A DNA stretch of 64,000 nucleotides from Collinsella sp. AM18-10 (GCF_003471585.1 NZ_QRJO01000005.1:1-64000); one strand, 5' to 3'. Shown: positions 52,442 through 61,832, numbered from the stretch's first letter. Numbers and translations are program-made. The notes: generated from the letters alone by a model not told the origin.

Positions 52442-54232
52442 CTAAGAGCGCTTGCGGCTCGCCATGGTGCCTGCGGCGATAGCGGCTGTTCCCGCAAGGA
52501 CGGTTGCCACGATGGCCACACCCGAGGTGTCGCCGGTTGCCGCGAGCACGCCGGTAGTCTTGGCTTTCGTGATTGAAGCCGCAACGGCCTTGGTCGGCTT
52601 TGAGCCCTCAGGCTTGGGGTTCTGCTTGGACTCCGCGGGCTTGCTTTCTGCGGGCTTGGTCTCGTCGCGCTTGGGGTCTTCCGGCTTGGCTACCTCGGGA
52701 GGTGCGATGACCATGCTCTTGGCGACAGCTTCGTTATAGGGGGAGTCGATCACAGCGTCGCTCGTGCCGATGGCTTGGCCTGCCTCGTAGATGCCGTCAC
52801 GGAGCTTGCGATAGTCAATGACCTTGCCGCCTTCGGGCGTCTGGATGGCGGCGTTCTCAATCTTGATGGTGCCGATTGTCTTGCCGTCAGCGCTCATGGC
52901 ACGGGCAAAGATTGCCGCTGTATCTCCTTCGGCCGTTACCTTGCTGCGGATGATCGAGATGACTGCGGGTGTGACGCCCTCGCTGGTCTGGGCGATGATG
53001 CCGATGTTCTCGCCTTGGGGCTCGGGGCTCGTCTCACCATCTTTGTTTTCGCTGTAGGGGATGGGGCCGTCGCCGTTCCCGACATAGCGGGCTATGGCCT
53101 TGACAACGGAGTCGCTGATGTAGATGTGGCCACCCTCCTCGTTGGGTCGATCGTTTCTGGTGGAGAATGCAGCCGAAACCTCGCCTTCCGCAAACGCGTC
53201 CACGGTGGAGCCGTTCTTGACGACGGTATCGTCTTGGTAGGTGAAGAGGGCAATGGCGTCACCGTATCTGCCTTTACTTGCGCGGACTGTCACGTTTGCA
53301 TGATCGAGTGTGATGCCCTTGTGGGCATAGACGCCATATTCAACACCGTTTGCGTTGAGGGAGGCGTTTGTGGCTGCGAGGCTGCCCTTGGCCTCGACGG
53401 CGGCGTCTTTCTCGGAGCTCGCCTTGACCTGGCTGCCGTCCGAGATATTGATGTTGCCGCCGCTCCAAATGGCCTCACCATCGGCTGAGCTTGCCTCGAC
53501 TGTGCCGCCACCCTTGATGGTGAGGTTCTTGTCGGTTCCGATACCCTTGTCCTTGGTAGCCCTGGCGGTGACGGCCCCGCTGTCGTCAATCGTGATATTG
53601 CCGTTTGCCCTGATGCCATCCGATACGCCCGTGGCGTTGACGTTGCCCGAACCTTTGATAGCGAGATCGCCCTCGGCGTCGATGGCATCAAACCCAGCGC
53701 TCGTGGCGTTGACGGATCCGACTCCGTCGATGTTGATATTACCCGTGGAGAGGATAGCGTCCTCAGTAGATGTCACGCTGAGCGTGCTGCCCGCGTCGCC
53801 TTGGATATTGAGCTCGGCGTTCTCATTCTTGCCATGAGAAGCCTTGATGCCTTCGATCCAGTCGGCAGTGACGATGTTGTTTCCCGAGTAATTCACGTTG
53901 AGCTTGCCTGCGGCCTGGATCTCGCCGCCGTTATAGTTGTTGAGCTTCAAGTCGTCGGCGCCGTCCCACGACCAGGTGCCGGTCTCGTCGCCCGCCGCAG
54001 TGCCGGCGTTGTATTTGGTTTCGCCGACCTTGACCCATTCCGCCGCGAGCGAGACGCTCGGCATGAGCAGCGAGCTCACCGTGAGCGCGCACACGGCGCC
54101 TACGACGATGCGGCGCGTCACGCGGCGCCAGCTGCCGTGCGCGAGTCCTATGCGACGGCGAACGTCGGGTTCGGCAACATGGGTTCCGGCGGTAGTGTCA
54201 TTGCGTTTGGGGGTCGTGAACAAGGCTGCCAT
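52442..54232 (-). CDS. LAxTG-anchored surface protein with beta-helix-like repeats
   Basis: A 596-residue secreted protein. It has a signal peptide (RRVTRRIVVGAVCALTVSSLLMPSVSLAA, about residues 33-61), then about 400 residues of degenerate repeats such as NITIDDSGAVTARA and NINISDGSQVKASS that look like a right-handed beta-helix or carbohydrate-binding stack. A Pro/Lys/Glu-rich stalk follows (PEDPKRDETKPAESKPAESK), then the sorting signal LAATGD, a TM segment and RKRS. LAxTG is the motif used by class E sortases. No sortase is in the window. ATG 54232 has GGGAG upstream; a longer open frame to 54439 lacks support. Probably interacts with host or diet glycans. Confidence 0.85.
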   Translation of the reverse strand: MAALFTTPKRNDTTAGTHVAEPDVRRRIGLAHGSWRRVTRRIVVGAVCALTVSSLLMPSVSLAAEWVKVGETKYNAGTAAGDETGTWSWDGADDLKLNNYNGGEIQAAGKLNVNYSGNNIVTADWIEGIKASHGKNENAELNIQGDAGSTLSVTSTEDAILSTGNINIDGVGSVNATSAGFDAIDAEGDLAIKGSGNVNATGVSDGIRANGNITIDDSGAVTARATKDKGIGTDKNLTIKGGGTVEASSADGEAIWSGGNINISDGSQVKASSEKDAAVEAKGSLAATNASLNANGVEYGVYAHKGITLDHANVTVRASKGRYGDAIALFTYQDDTVVKNGSTVDAFAEGEVSAAFSTRNDRPNEEGGHIYISDSVVKAIARYVGNGDGPIPYSENKDGETSPEPQGENIGIIAQTSEGVTPAVISIIRSKVTAEGDTAAIFARAMSADGKTIGTIKIENAAIQTPEGGKVIDYRKLRDGIYEAGQAIGTSDAVIDSPYNEAVAKSMVIAPPEVAKPEDPKRDETKPAESKPAESKQNPKPEGSKPTKAVAASITKAKTTGVLAATGDTSGVAIVATVLAGTAAIAAGTMASRKRS

Positions 54233-54393
54233 GGTTGCTCCCGTTCTCATAGGGCCTATACGGCTAGATTCAGCATATCTGCAGGATGTAGCCGGCGGTA
54301 GTGCCGTTTGGAGAGCAAAACGTCCAAAACTTGCGAAGCAATACATCGCGCGTCCGTGTGGCGCTTTGCTGTTTGGTATTGCAAATCTTGCGC

Positions 54394-55707
54394 CTACGCT
54401 ACAAAGAAGTAGACGAGGAAGGCAAGTGCTGCGATCCACATGAGCGGCTTGATCTTGGAGGCCTCGCCCTTAAAGAGCGCGACGATCACGTAGGCGATAA
54501 AGCCCAGGCCAATGCCGGCAGAGATGGAGTAAGTGAAGGGCACGCCGGCGACAATCATGAACGCCGGGAAACCTTGCGACACGTCGGACCAGTCGATCTC
54601 GGAGGCCTCGCTCATCATGAGGTAGCCGACGTAGACCAGAGCACCGCAGGTGGCGGCGCTGGAAACGATGGTGACGATGGGGGAGAAGAACGCGGCGAGG
54701 ATGAACAGCACGCCGGTGGTGACGGAGGTGAGACCCGTGCGGCCACCGTCGGCAGCGCCGGACGTGGACTCGACGAAAGTGGTGATGGAGGAGACGCCCA
54801 TAAAGCCGCCGGCAACAGCGGCCACGGAGTCGACGACCAGGATGGGACGGATGTCCTCGACATTGCCGTCCTCGGTCAAGAACTCGCCCTGCTTGGCGAC
54901 GGCCATCGCGGTGCCCATGGTGTCGAAGAAGTCGCTCATGAGCAGCGAGAAGGCAACGACGAGCAGCATCGGGTCGGTCAGGACCTTCACGATGGCAAGG
55001 TTGCCGTCGGCAGTGCTGGCAAACGGGGCGCCGAAGGTCGAGAAGTCGAGCGGTGCGATGAGGCCCTCGGGCGCATGGGTGACGCCCAGCGGGATTCCGG
55101 CGATAACGGCGACGATGATGCCGATGAGCAGCGAGCCCGGCACGTTGCGGGAAGCCAGGGCAACCGTCACGACGATGGAGATGATGCCGACGATAAAGGT
55201 GGGGGAGGCGATGTCGCCCAGGCCGACGAGCGTACCGGTGCCAGCGGTGATGATGCCGGCGTCGCACAGGCCGATCATGGCGATAAACAGGCCCAGACCC
55301 ACCGAGATGGCGTGGCGCAGGACCACGGGGATGGCGTCCATGATGGCCTCGCGCAGGCCGCACAGGACGAGCAGCAAGATGACGATACCCTCGAGGAAGA
55401 TAACGCTCATGGCCACGTGCCAGTCGCCGCCGCACATGGTGGTGGCGATGCCCGCGATCATGGCGTTGATGCCCAGACCCGACGCGCAGGCGAGCGGGCG
55501 GTTGGCGAAGATGCCCATGCAGATGGTCATGATGCCGGCGCCCAGGCAGGTGGCGCAGGCGAGCGCTCCCGCATCAATGCCAGCGCCCGAGAGCACTGCG
55601 GGGTTGACGGCGATGATGTAGGCCATCGCCAGGAATGTTGTCAGTCCAGCGCGAAGTTCGGTCCCGATTGTGGACTTGCGCTCACTGACGTGAAAAAGTT
55701 CGTCCAT
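54394..55707 (-). CDS. NCS2/AzgA-type purine permease
   Basis: A 437-residue, 12-14-TM transporter of the AzgA group (adenine, guanine, hypoxanthine). It has GLTTFLAMAYIIAVNPAVLSGAG, CASGLGINAMIAG, and STSGAADGGRTGLTSV, typical of this family. ATG 55707 has AAAGGG upstream; an in-frame start at 55752 lies further up. No purine-riboswitch core was seen in the 5' region. Confidence 0.9.
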   Translation of the reverse strand: MDELFHVSERKSTIGTELRAGLTTFLAMAYIIAVNPAVLSGAGIDAGALACATCLGAGIMTICMGIFANRPLACASGLGINAMIAGIATTMCGGDWHVAMSVIFLEGIVILLLVLCGLREAIMDAIPVVLRHAISVGLGLFIAMIGLCDAGIITAGTGTLVGLGDIASPTFIVGIISIVVTVALASRNVPGSLLIGIIVAVIAGIPLGVTHAPEGLIAPLDFSTFGAPFASTADGNLAIVKVLTDPMLLVVAFSLLMSDFFDTMGTAMAVAKQGEFLTEDGNVEDIRPILVVDSVAAVAGGFMGVSSITTFVESTSGAADGGRTGLTSVTTGVLFILAAFFSPIVTIVSSAATCGALVYVGYLMMSEASEIDWSDVSQGFPAFMIVAGVPFTYSISAGIGLGFIAYVIVALFKGEASKIKPLMWIAALAFLVYFFVA

Positions 55708-55900
55708 GCATACCCTTTCCTTGTTCGGCCCCGAGTTTAGGCCGATTGACACGAACTCATTTACTATATCGCCTTTACAACCTTGCTGTTCCTCGCATGT
55801 TGATGTTCGGCGCTTTGTAACAGACGGACGGTATTTATCGCATGAAAATGTGTGGGTACCGTATACTTAAGCGGTTACAACGACCCCTATGGAGGAACGT

Positions 55901-56320
55901 ATGATTAAAGAGCTTTGCCACGACGAGGCTATCCTGTCCCAGCGTTGCGAGGTTGCGACCGTCGAGGACGAGTCGGTTGCTCAGGACCTGATCGATACCA
56001 TCAAGTCGCTCGATGATGCCGGCTGCTTGGCCGCCAACCAGATCGGCGTTACCAAGAAGGTCTGCGTCTACCTGGACGACGCCGGCGAGCCTCACGTGCT
56101 CTACAACCCCCGTCTGGTGTTTGGCCTGGGCGCCAGCAAGATGGAGGAGAGCTGCCTGACGCACGAGGAGGTCACCAAGTCCACGCGCTATATCAAGTGC
56201 AAGGTTGCCTTTGACCAGATCGTCGATGGCAAGATGCGCGAGCGCAAGCAGGACTTTGTGGGCTTCGAGGCGCAGATGGTCCAGCATATGATCGACCACT
56301 GTCTTGGAAAGTTGGTCTAA
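55901..56320 (+). CDS. Peptide-deformylase-like protein with altered catalytic motifs
   Basis: A 139-residue short PDF-like protein. Motif 1 reads GCLAANQIG (usual GxGLAAxQxG, second Gly replaced by Cys). Motif 2 reads ESCLT (usual EGCLS) and keeps the metal-binding Cys85. Motif 3 reads HMIDH, keeping His129 and His133 but with Met130 in place of the catalytic Glu of HExxH. Metal binding may persist but normal deformylation is doubtful. ATG 55901 follows GGAGGA; an ATG at 55889 overlaps that site. A TATACT -10 lies near 55862. Confidence 0.8.
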   Translation: MIKELCHDEAILSQRCEVATVEDESVAQDLIDTIKSLDDAGCLAANQIGVTKKVCVYLDDAGEPHVLYNPRLVFGLGASKMEESCLTHEEVTKSTRYIKCKVAFDQIVDGKMRERKQDFVGFEAQMVQHMIDHCLGKLV

Positions 56321-56354
56321 GGGGATCAAAGCACCGCACTTCGTCTCTTTTGGT

Positions 56355-56393
56355 CCGGGCGTGACATTGTTGTCATGTCCGGGCTTTTGTGTT
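56355..56393 (+). terminator. Terminator after the PDF-like gene
   Basis: Stem formed by CCGG and GTGACA against TGTCAT and CCGG, followed by GCTTTTGTGTTT. Confidence 0.6.
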
Positions 56394-56451
56394 TAGCGCC
56401 TTTTTGTTTGGTGACAATAACCTTAGCAAGAACGTAAAGCTAGGAGGCGCT

Positions 56452-57417
56452 ATGTGTACGAGCATTCGATTTACCGATAATTCTGGCCACATGTATCTGG
56501 GCCGCAACCTCGACTGGAGCTTTGATTACGGCCAACAGGTTCGCGTGATGCCGCGCGGGTTTCACATTCCGTATTCGTTTATCGACGATGCGTCGGCGGC
56601 ACACGCGGTAATCGGCATGTGCATCGATTACAAGAACTATCCCATGTTTTTCGACTGTGGTAACGATGCGGGTCTGGCTGTGGCGGGGCTCAACTTTCCC
56701 GGCTATGCCGAGTATGCCGAGGGCCCTGTCGACGGCAAGAACAATATCGCGGCCTATGAGTTTCCCCTGTGGGTGGCAGCGACGTTCTCGACGGTCGATG
56801 AGGTCGAGGCCGCGCTGCGCGACACGGTGATTGTCGCCAAATCTGCCGGAGAGGGGCTGGGCGTGTCGCTGCTCCATTGGATTATCGGCGACAGCCAGCG
56901 CAGCATCGTGGTCGAGATGATGGCTGACGGCCTGCATGTATACGACGATCCGGTCGACACCCTTGCCAACCAGCCGACCTTCCCGTGGCACATGGAAAAC
57001 CTGCGCACCTATATCACCGCCACAAGCGATTTTCCGCAGACGGCGACATGGCGTGGCGCCGAGCTTAAGCCCTATGGAGCCGGTGCCGGCATGCGCGGCA
57101 TTCCGGGCGATTGCTATTCGCCGAGCCGTTTTGTAAAGGCGGCGTACCTCAATGCCAATTACCCGCAAAAGGAGAGCGAGACCGAAAACGTCGTTCGCAT
57201 GTTCCGCTCGCTCGAGGGCGTGGTGATGATTGAGGGAGCGTCCAGGATGGGCGATGGCAAGTTCGAGAAGACTATCTACACCGGATGCTTTAGCGCGCGC
57301 ACGGGCAATTATTACTACGCGATGTATGGGGATCCGTCGATTCGCTACGTGAGCCTGATGGATGCCGAGGGCGCGAGCCCCGATAGGCTCGTGGTTCCCG
57401 AGCCGCGCCGTTCGTAG
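56452..57417 (+). CDS. Choloylglycine (bile salt) hydrolase family enzyme
   Basis: A 321-residue N-terminal nucleophile hydrolase that cleaves glycine or taurine from conjugated bile acids. After Met removal Cys2 is the nucleophile, and Arg18, Asp21, Asn81 (GLNF), Asn173 (LANQPTF) and Arg226 (SPSRFVK) match the known BSH catalytic set. Penicillin V acylases share these residues, so substrate preference is inferred from the gut setting. No signal peptide, as usual. AGGAGG lies six bases before the ATG. Ends with a terminator at 57440-57478. Confidence 0.88.
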   Translation: MCTSIRFTDNSGHMYLGRNLDWSFDYGQQVRVMPRGFHIPYSFIDDASAAHAVIGMCIDYKNYPMFFDCGNDAGLAVAGLNFPGYAEYAEGPVDGKNNIAAYEFPLWVAATFSTVDEVEAALRDTVIVAKSAGEGLGVSLLHWIIGDSQRSIVVEMMADGLHVYDDPVDTLANQPTFPWHMENLRTYITATSDFPQTATWRGAELKPYGAGAGMRGIPGDCYSPSRFVKAAYLNANYPQKESETENVVRMFRSLEGVVMIEGASRMGDGKFEKTIYTGCFSARTGNYYYAMYGDPSIRYVSLMDAEGASPDRLVVPEPRRS

Positions 57418-57439
57418 CTCACTGGTCCGTTGCGACATA

Positions 57440-57478
57440 AAACGGCCTCGCACCTCTTATGAGATGCGAGGCCGTTGT
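57440..57478. terminator. Terminator between BSH and kup
   Basis: AACGGCCTCGCA / TGCGAGGCCGTT, 12-bp stem with an internal CTCTTATGAG mini-hairpin loop; convergent genes share it. Confidence 0.85.
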
Positions 57479-57498
57479 CGTCAATGGCTGGTGGCGTG

Positions 57499-59745
57499 TT
57501 AGAAGTTGGCGTCGTTGAACTGGGTGCTCTCGAGTCCGTCGAGTTGCTGTTCGGGCGTATCTGCGACGCTCTCGAGCAGCTCAGTGGGATCGACGTTCAT
57601 ATTCTTACCGGCCTCGTTGCCGTTGACCAGGTCGTCCGAGAAGATGTCGACTTCCATTTCTTCGGCCTCTTCGATCTGAACCTCGAGCGGCACTTGGGTG
57701 CGCACGAGCTTAACGGCCGGGCGCATGCGGGCAAACAGCGGCACGTACTCGATGATGATGGCCGAGTTCTCGAGACCGTACCAGCGTGCCGGGCTTCCGC
57801 AGGCGCGGCGGACGGCGTACTTGATGGCCATCACGCGGTGGTCATTGCGGTTGATGTCCGTTTCGGGGGCGAGCATCTTGCGCAGCATACAAAAACGGAA
57901 GTCGCCCACGTTGCCGCGCGTCTCGTAGATGGAGTAGGTGTGATGCTGCGGCGGCAGCTCACCCGATGCCATCAAGTCGCCAACGATTTGGCGCAGGTAG
58001 GCATTAACGCGCTGGTTGACCTTAAAGCCCAGGTCCAGGCGCACGCGGAACAAAAAGTCCGTGCCAAAGGTCTCGACGGAATACTCGTGCGTATAGGGCT
58101 CGTCGGTAACGTGCACGTTGATGAACCAGTATGCCTTGGCGCGCTTGGGATGCTTATCCAAGATGGAATAGAGCACGTCGCGGTCGAGCGTGAGCGGGTC
58201 GGGGCTGTTGGTGAGGAACACCAGATTGTCGGCGAGCACGGGGTAGGTCTCGTCGTTGCGCAGGCGGTTGAGCTGGTCAATGTACTTAGAGACGGGCAGC
58301 AGGATCGTCTGCGTGCGCTCGATGGCGGTGCCGCGGCGCCACACGTACATAAGGCCAAACAGCAGCGAGGCCAAGAAGATCATTACGTAGCCGCCGTCAA
58401 AGAACATGGTAAGGCACGAGGCGAAAAAGCACAGCTCAATGGCGCCGAAGAGCAGGGCGAAGACGCAGGCGCCCAGCTTGTGCTTGAGAATGCCGGCGAT
58501 ATAGCTCGTCAAAAGCGTGGTGGTCATAAGCATGGTCACGGTAATGGCGAGGCCGTAGGCACTCTCCATGCGCTCGGAGTTTTGGAACAGCAGCACGATG
58601 AAGATGCAGCCGACCCACATGATGTTATTGACGAGTGGAATATAGAGCTGGCCCTTGGTGTCGCTGGGGTAGTGGATGCGCAGGTGCGGCATAAGGTTGA
58701 GGCGCGTTGCCTCGGATACCAGCGAGAACGAGCCGGTGATGAGCGCCTGTGAGGCGATGATGGCCGCCACGGCCGAAAGCACGATGGCAAAGGGGCGCAG
58801 GGGCTCGGGGAGCATCATATAGAACGGGTTGACGATATCCATCGCGAGCATCTGGGGGTTGGAGTTATTGGCGAGTAGCCAAGCTCCCTGACCCAGATAG
58901 TTGAGGATAAGGGCCGCCTTAACAAATGGCCAGGATACATAGATGTTTGCCTTGCCCACGTGGCCCATGTCCGAGTAGAGTGCCTCGGCACCGGTTGTCG
59001 ACAGGAAGACAAAGCCGAGCACCATAATGCCCGAATGGTTGATGGGCGAGAACAGGAACATAATGCCGCGGATGGGGTTGAGCGCGCGCAAGATGGACAG
59101 GTTGCCGAGCATGTTGAACAGACCGGCGCCTGCCAGGAACAGGAACCACAGCGTCATGAGCGGGCCGAACAGCTTGCCGATTGACGAGGTGCCGGCGCGC
59201 TGCATGGCAAATAGGCCGCAGATAATGATGATGGTGATGATGATGACGTTGGTCTGCCCGTCGCCCAGCAGCGCATGGCCCCATTCGATGGTGCGCAGAC
59301 CCTCGATGGCTGTGGTGACCGTGACGGCGGGGGTGAGGATGCCGTCGGCAAGCAGTGCCGCACCGCCGATCATGGCGGGCAGAATCAGCCATGGTGCCAC
59401 CTTGCGTACGAGGCTGAACAGGGCGAAGATGCCGCCTTCGTTGTGGTTGTCGGCCTTCATGGCGATTACCACGTACTTGACCGTGGTCACGAGTGTCATG
59501 GTCCAGATGACGAGCGAAAGCGCGCCCAGGATCATGTCCTCGCTGACGGTACCGATGCCGCCGTTGTTGGCGACGATTGATTTCATGGTGTACATGGGGC
59601 TCGTGCCGATGTCGCCATAGACGACGCCGAGCGTTACGAGCAGCATGCCAGCGGAGAGGGGGATGGCTCCGTGCCCGCCTTGCCCGCGCTGGTCTTGGAG
59701 GTTTGCCTCCAGTTTGTTGTGTGCCACGAGGACTCCCTTAGACAT
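57499..59745 (-). CDS. kup: Kup/HAK/KT-family potassium uptake transporter
   Basis: A 748-residue K+ importer: about 12 TM helices in the first 470 residues with the family lead GVVYGDIGTSPMYTMKSI, then a soluble C-terminal domain of about 280 residues ending in an acidic stretch (EEAEEMEVDIFSDDL). Kup transporters are H+-coupled. I saw no c-di-AMP (ydaO) riboswitch in the 5' region. Together with the 2-TM K+ channel at 10.7 kb it suggests active K+ homeostasis. Confidence 0.92.
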   Translation of the reverse strand: MSKGVLVAHNKLEANLQDQRGQGGHGAIPLSAGMLLVTLGVVYGDIGTSPMYTMKSIVANNGGIGTVSEDMILGALSLVIWTMTLVTTVKYVVIAMKADNHNEGGIFALFSLVRKVAPWLILPAMIGGAALLADGILTPAVTVTTAIEGLRTIEWGHALLGDGQTNVIIITIIIICGLFAMQRAGTSSIGKLFGPLMTLWFLFLAGAGLFNMLGNLSILRALNPIRGIMFLFSPINHSGIMVLGFVFLSTTGAEALYSDMGHVGKANIYVSWPFVKAALILNYLGQGAWLLANNSNPQMLAMDIVNPFYMMLPEPLRPFAIVLSAVAAIIASQALITGSFSLVSEATRLNLMPHLRIHYPSDTKGQLYIPLVNNIMWVGCIFIVLLFQNSERMESAYGLAITVTMLMTTTLLTSYIAGILKHKLGACVFALLFGAIELCFFASCLTMFFDGGYVMIFLASLLFGLMYVWRRGTAIERTQTILLPVSKYIDQLNRLRNDETYPVLADNLVFLTNSPDPLTLDRDVLYSILDKHPKRAKAYWFINVHVTDEPYTHEYSVETFGTDFLFRVRLDLGFKVNQRVNAYLRQIVGDLMASGELPPQHHTYSIYETRGNVGDFRFCMLRKMLAPETDINRNDHRVMAIKYAVRRACGSPARWYGLENSAIIIEYVPLFARMRPAVKLVRTQVPLEVQIEEAEEMEVDIFSDDLVNGNEAGKNMNVDPTELLESVADTPEQQLDGLESTQFNDANF

Positions 59746-59826
59746 CCGGTTATCTGTCTAGGACAAAAAACTTTATGCCGTCTTTATACATACAAGAGCA
59801 GTTTGGCACATCGGGATATTTTAGAC

Positions 59827-59850
59827 AATAATCCTCAGCTGGGGATTATT
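59827..59850 (-). terminator. Terminator of the leftward EamA gene
   Basis: AATAATCC / GGATTATT with inner AGCT, downstream of the EamA stop; on the minus strand TTGTCT follows. Confidence 0.65.
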
Positions 59851-59884
59851 TATCTACGCAGGTAGCATTTCAAAGCAGGGGCTT

Positions 59885-60796
59885 TTAAGCACGTGCTATC
59901 TGGGCGATGCCAGCCTTGGCGTTTGCGCGTTTGCCGGCGAGTTCGCAAAAAATCGCGCCGCCGATGATAAGCGCGGCGCCCATCAGGCGGACCGGTGTTA
60001 TGGCTTCACCCAAAAGGGCGGCTGAGAACACGACCGCCGAAAGCGGCTCGAGGTAGCCGACGACGGCGACGGTCTGAACGGGCAGCTTGGCGACGGCGCT
60101 AAAGTAGAGCAGGCAACCAATGCCGGTGTTGACGACGCCGAGCATAGCGACGGCGCGCCAATCAATGCTGGCGGCGACGCCGGCGGACAGGAACGAGGGA
60201 GCGCCCTGCGTGATGAGCGTGAGGGCCAGTGCGGTCACAAAGGCGGCGCTCACTTGGAGTGCGGAGTTCTCGAGGCCCTCGATGTGAGGCGCACCCTTGC
60301 TGGCGATGACCATCAATGCATAGCAGAAGGCCGAGGCGATTCCACAGACGATGCCCGCAATGGGCATATTGCCGCCTAGACCTTGCGCTGCAATGAGAAA
60401 AGCACCGCAGGCGACGGCGATAAAGCCGGCGATTTTGCTGCCGGTCAGCTTTTCGCCAAAAATGAGCGGGGAGAGGGCCATAACGATGATGGGGCCGCAG
60501 TAGTACAGCAGCGAGGATACGCCGACGCCGATCGTCTGGTAGGCGCGGAACAGAAAAATCCAGCTGGCGCCCAGCGCGGCGCCCGAGACGATGAGCGCTG
60601 CGGCCTCGCGGGGGCGAGACGGAGCCTGCAGGTTATGGCGCTTGGTTATGAAGAGGACGGCGGCAAGGGTGAGAGCGCCCAAAAACGTGCGCAACAGTAC
60701 GATATCGGAGCTCGGCAGCGCGATGGCAGCGGCGATGATGCCGTTGGAGCCAAACAATAGCAATGCTGCTAAGTACGTAAACAATCCGTTGTTCAT
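59885..60796 (-). CDS. EamA/DMT-family transporter (second LysR pair)
   Basis: A 303-residue ten-TM exporter with two EamA repeats (TYLAALLLFGSNGIIAAAIALPSSDIVLLRTFLGAL; VAVVGYLEPLSAVVFSAALLGEAITPVRLMGAALIIGG). Divergent from the LysR gene at 60915 across a 118-bp gap containing a GTTCAC/GTGAAC palindrome. The arrangement copies the 21.9-23.8 kb locus. Substrate unknown. Confidence 0.87.
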   Translation of the reverse strand: MNNGLFTYLAALLLFGSNGIIAAAIALPSSDIVLLRTFLGALTLAAVLFITKRHNLQAPSRPREAAALIVSGAALGASWIFLFRAYQTIGVGVSSLLYYCGPIIVMALSPLIFGEKLTGSKIAGFIAVACGAFLIAAQGLGGNMPIAGIVCGIASAFCYALMVIASKGAPHIEGLENSALQVSAAFVTALALTLITQGAPSFLSAGVAASIDWRAVAMLGVVNTGIGCLLYFSAVAKLPVQTVAVVGYLEPLSAVVFSAALLGEAITPVRLMGAALIIGGAIFCELAGKRANAKAGIAQIARA

Positions 60797-60826
60797 GTGC
60801 TGACATCCCCTCTATATCCGAGCATG

Positions 60827-60843
60827 TTCACTATGGGTGAACT
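60827..60843. promoter_or_regulatory. Palindrome in the EamA/LysR gap
   Basis: GTTCAC and GTGAAC are exact inverted copies around TATGG, between the divergent starts; a candidate LysR binding site. Confidence 0.5.
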
Positions 60844-60914
60844 GGCTTTAGAAGAAAAGCGAATATAATGCATGGATAACATGACAAAAACTCATGTAAA
60901 GGTGGAGGGGTGCC

Positions 60915-61772
60915 GTGGAAACGAATATTCAAAAGATGCAGGTGCTGCTCGAGACGGTGCGGGCCGGCAGTTTTACGCGCGCCGCCGAGCGGCTGAGCTA
61001 TTCGCAGTCGGGCGTGAGCCGCATGGTGGGCGACCTTGAGACCGATTGGGGTTTTAAGGTGCTCGACCGCAGCCGCGAGGGTGTGGTGCTTTCTGCCGAT
61101 GGGCGGCAGATCATGCCGGCGGTTGAGGCGCTCTGCGAGGAGTTTGGCCGCCTGCAGCGACACGTGGACGAGATGCGTGGGCTCATGCGCGGCAAGATCT
61201 GCATTGGTACGTTTTCGAGTGTGGCGACCCATGTACTGCCGCCGGTGATTGCGCGCTTTCGCGTCGATCATCCGGATGTCGATTACGAGCTGCTGATGGG
61301 TGATTACTCCGAGATTGAGCAATGGGTGGCGGAAGGCCGCTGCGACTTGGGCTTTATTCCGCGCGAGCCACGCGGCGCCGGCATGGCGTCGCGACCGTTG
61401 GTGCAAGACGAGTTGATGGCCGTGGTGCCAGCGGACTCCTCGCTTGCCACGGCGGAGGTCGTTTCTCTTGCCGATTTAGCCAACGAGCAGTTTATTCTGC
61501 TAGAACGCGGCACCGATGACGAGATTACGCCGCTGTTCCGTCGGGCGGGCCTGGCGGTGCGCTCGAAGCTGTCAACCTGGGATGACTATGCGATTATGGC
61601 TATGGTCGAGGACGGCCTGGGCGTGAGCATCCTTCCGGCGCTCATCTTGCGTCGCTGTCAGTTCGATGTTGCCGTGCGTTCGCTCGAGGGGCATCCCCAT
61701 CGGCAGATCAACGCCATATATCGAACGGCCGATGTTTCGCTTGCCGCCGCTCGTTTCCTCGAATACCTCTAA
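60915..61772 (+). CDS. LysR-family transcriptional regulator
   Basis: A 285-residue LysR regulator: winged helix at residues 5-65 (VRAGSFTRAAERLSYSQSGVSRMVGDLE), effector domain 90-283, with DDYAIMAMVEDGLGVSILP as in the LysR at 22925. The start is GTG 60915 after GGAGGGGTGCC. It probably controls the divergent EamA exporter and itself. Confidence 0.87.
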   Translation: METNIQKMQVLLETVRAGSFTRAAERLSYSQSGVSRMVGDLETDWGFKVLDRSREGVVLSADGRQIMPAVEALCEEFGRLQRHVDEMRGLMRGKICIGTFSSVATHVLPPVIARFRVDHPDVDYELLMGDYSEIEQWVAEGRCDLGFIPREPRGAGMASRPLVQDELMAVVPADSSLATAEVVSLADLANEQFILLERGTDDEITPLFRRAGLAVRSKLSTWDDYAIMAMVEDGLGVSILPALILRRCQFDVAVRSLEGHPHRQINAIYRTADVSLAAARFLEYL

Positions 61773-61832
61773 ATGCGTGCACGTCGTTATCGCCTTGGGA
61801 TAAATCTCGAGGTCTTGCTCATTTTATTTTTG

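Noticed and set aside
55708..55888. Purine riboswitch before the NCS2 permease
   Set aside because: No purine-aptamer core or paired three-way junction could be found on the minus strand.
59746..59884. ydaO (c-di-AMP) riboswitch before kup
   Set aside because: The space is under 140 bp and mostly a terminator of the neighbouring gene; the conserved ydaO core was not seen.
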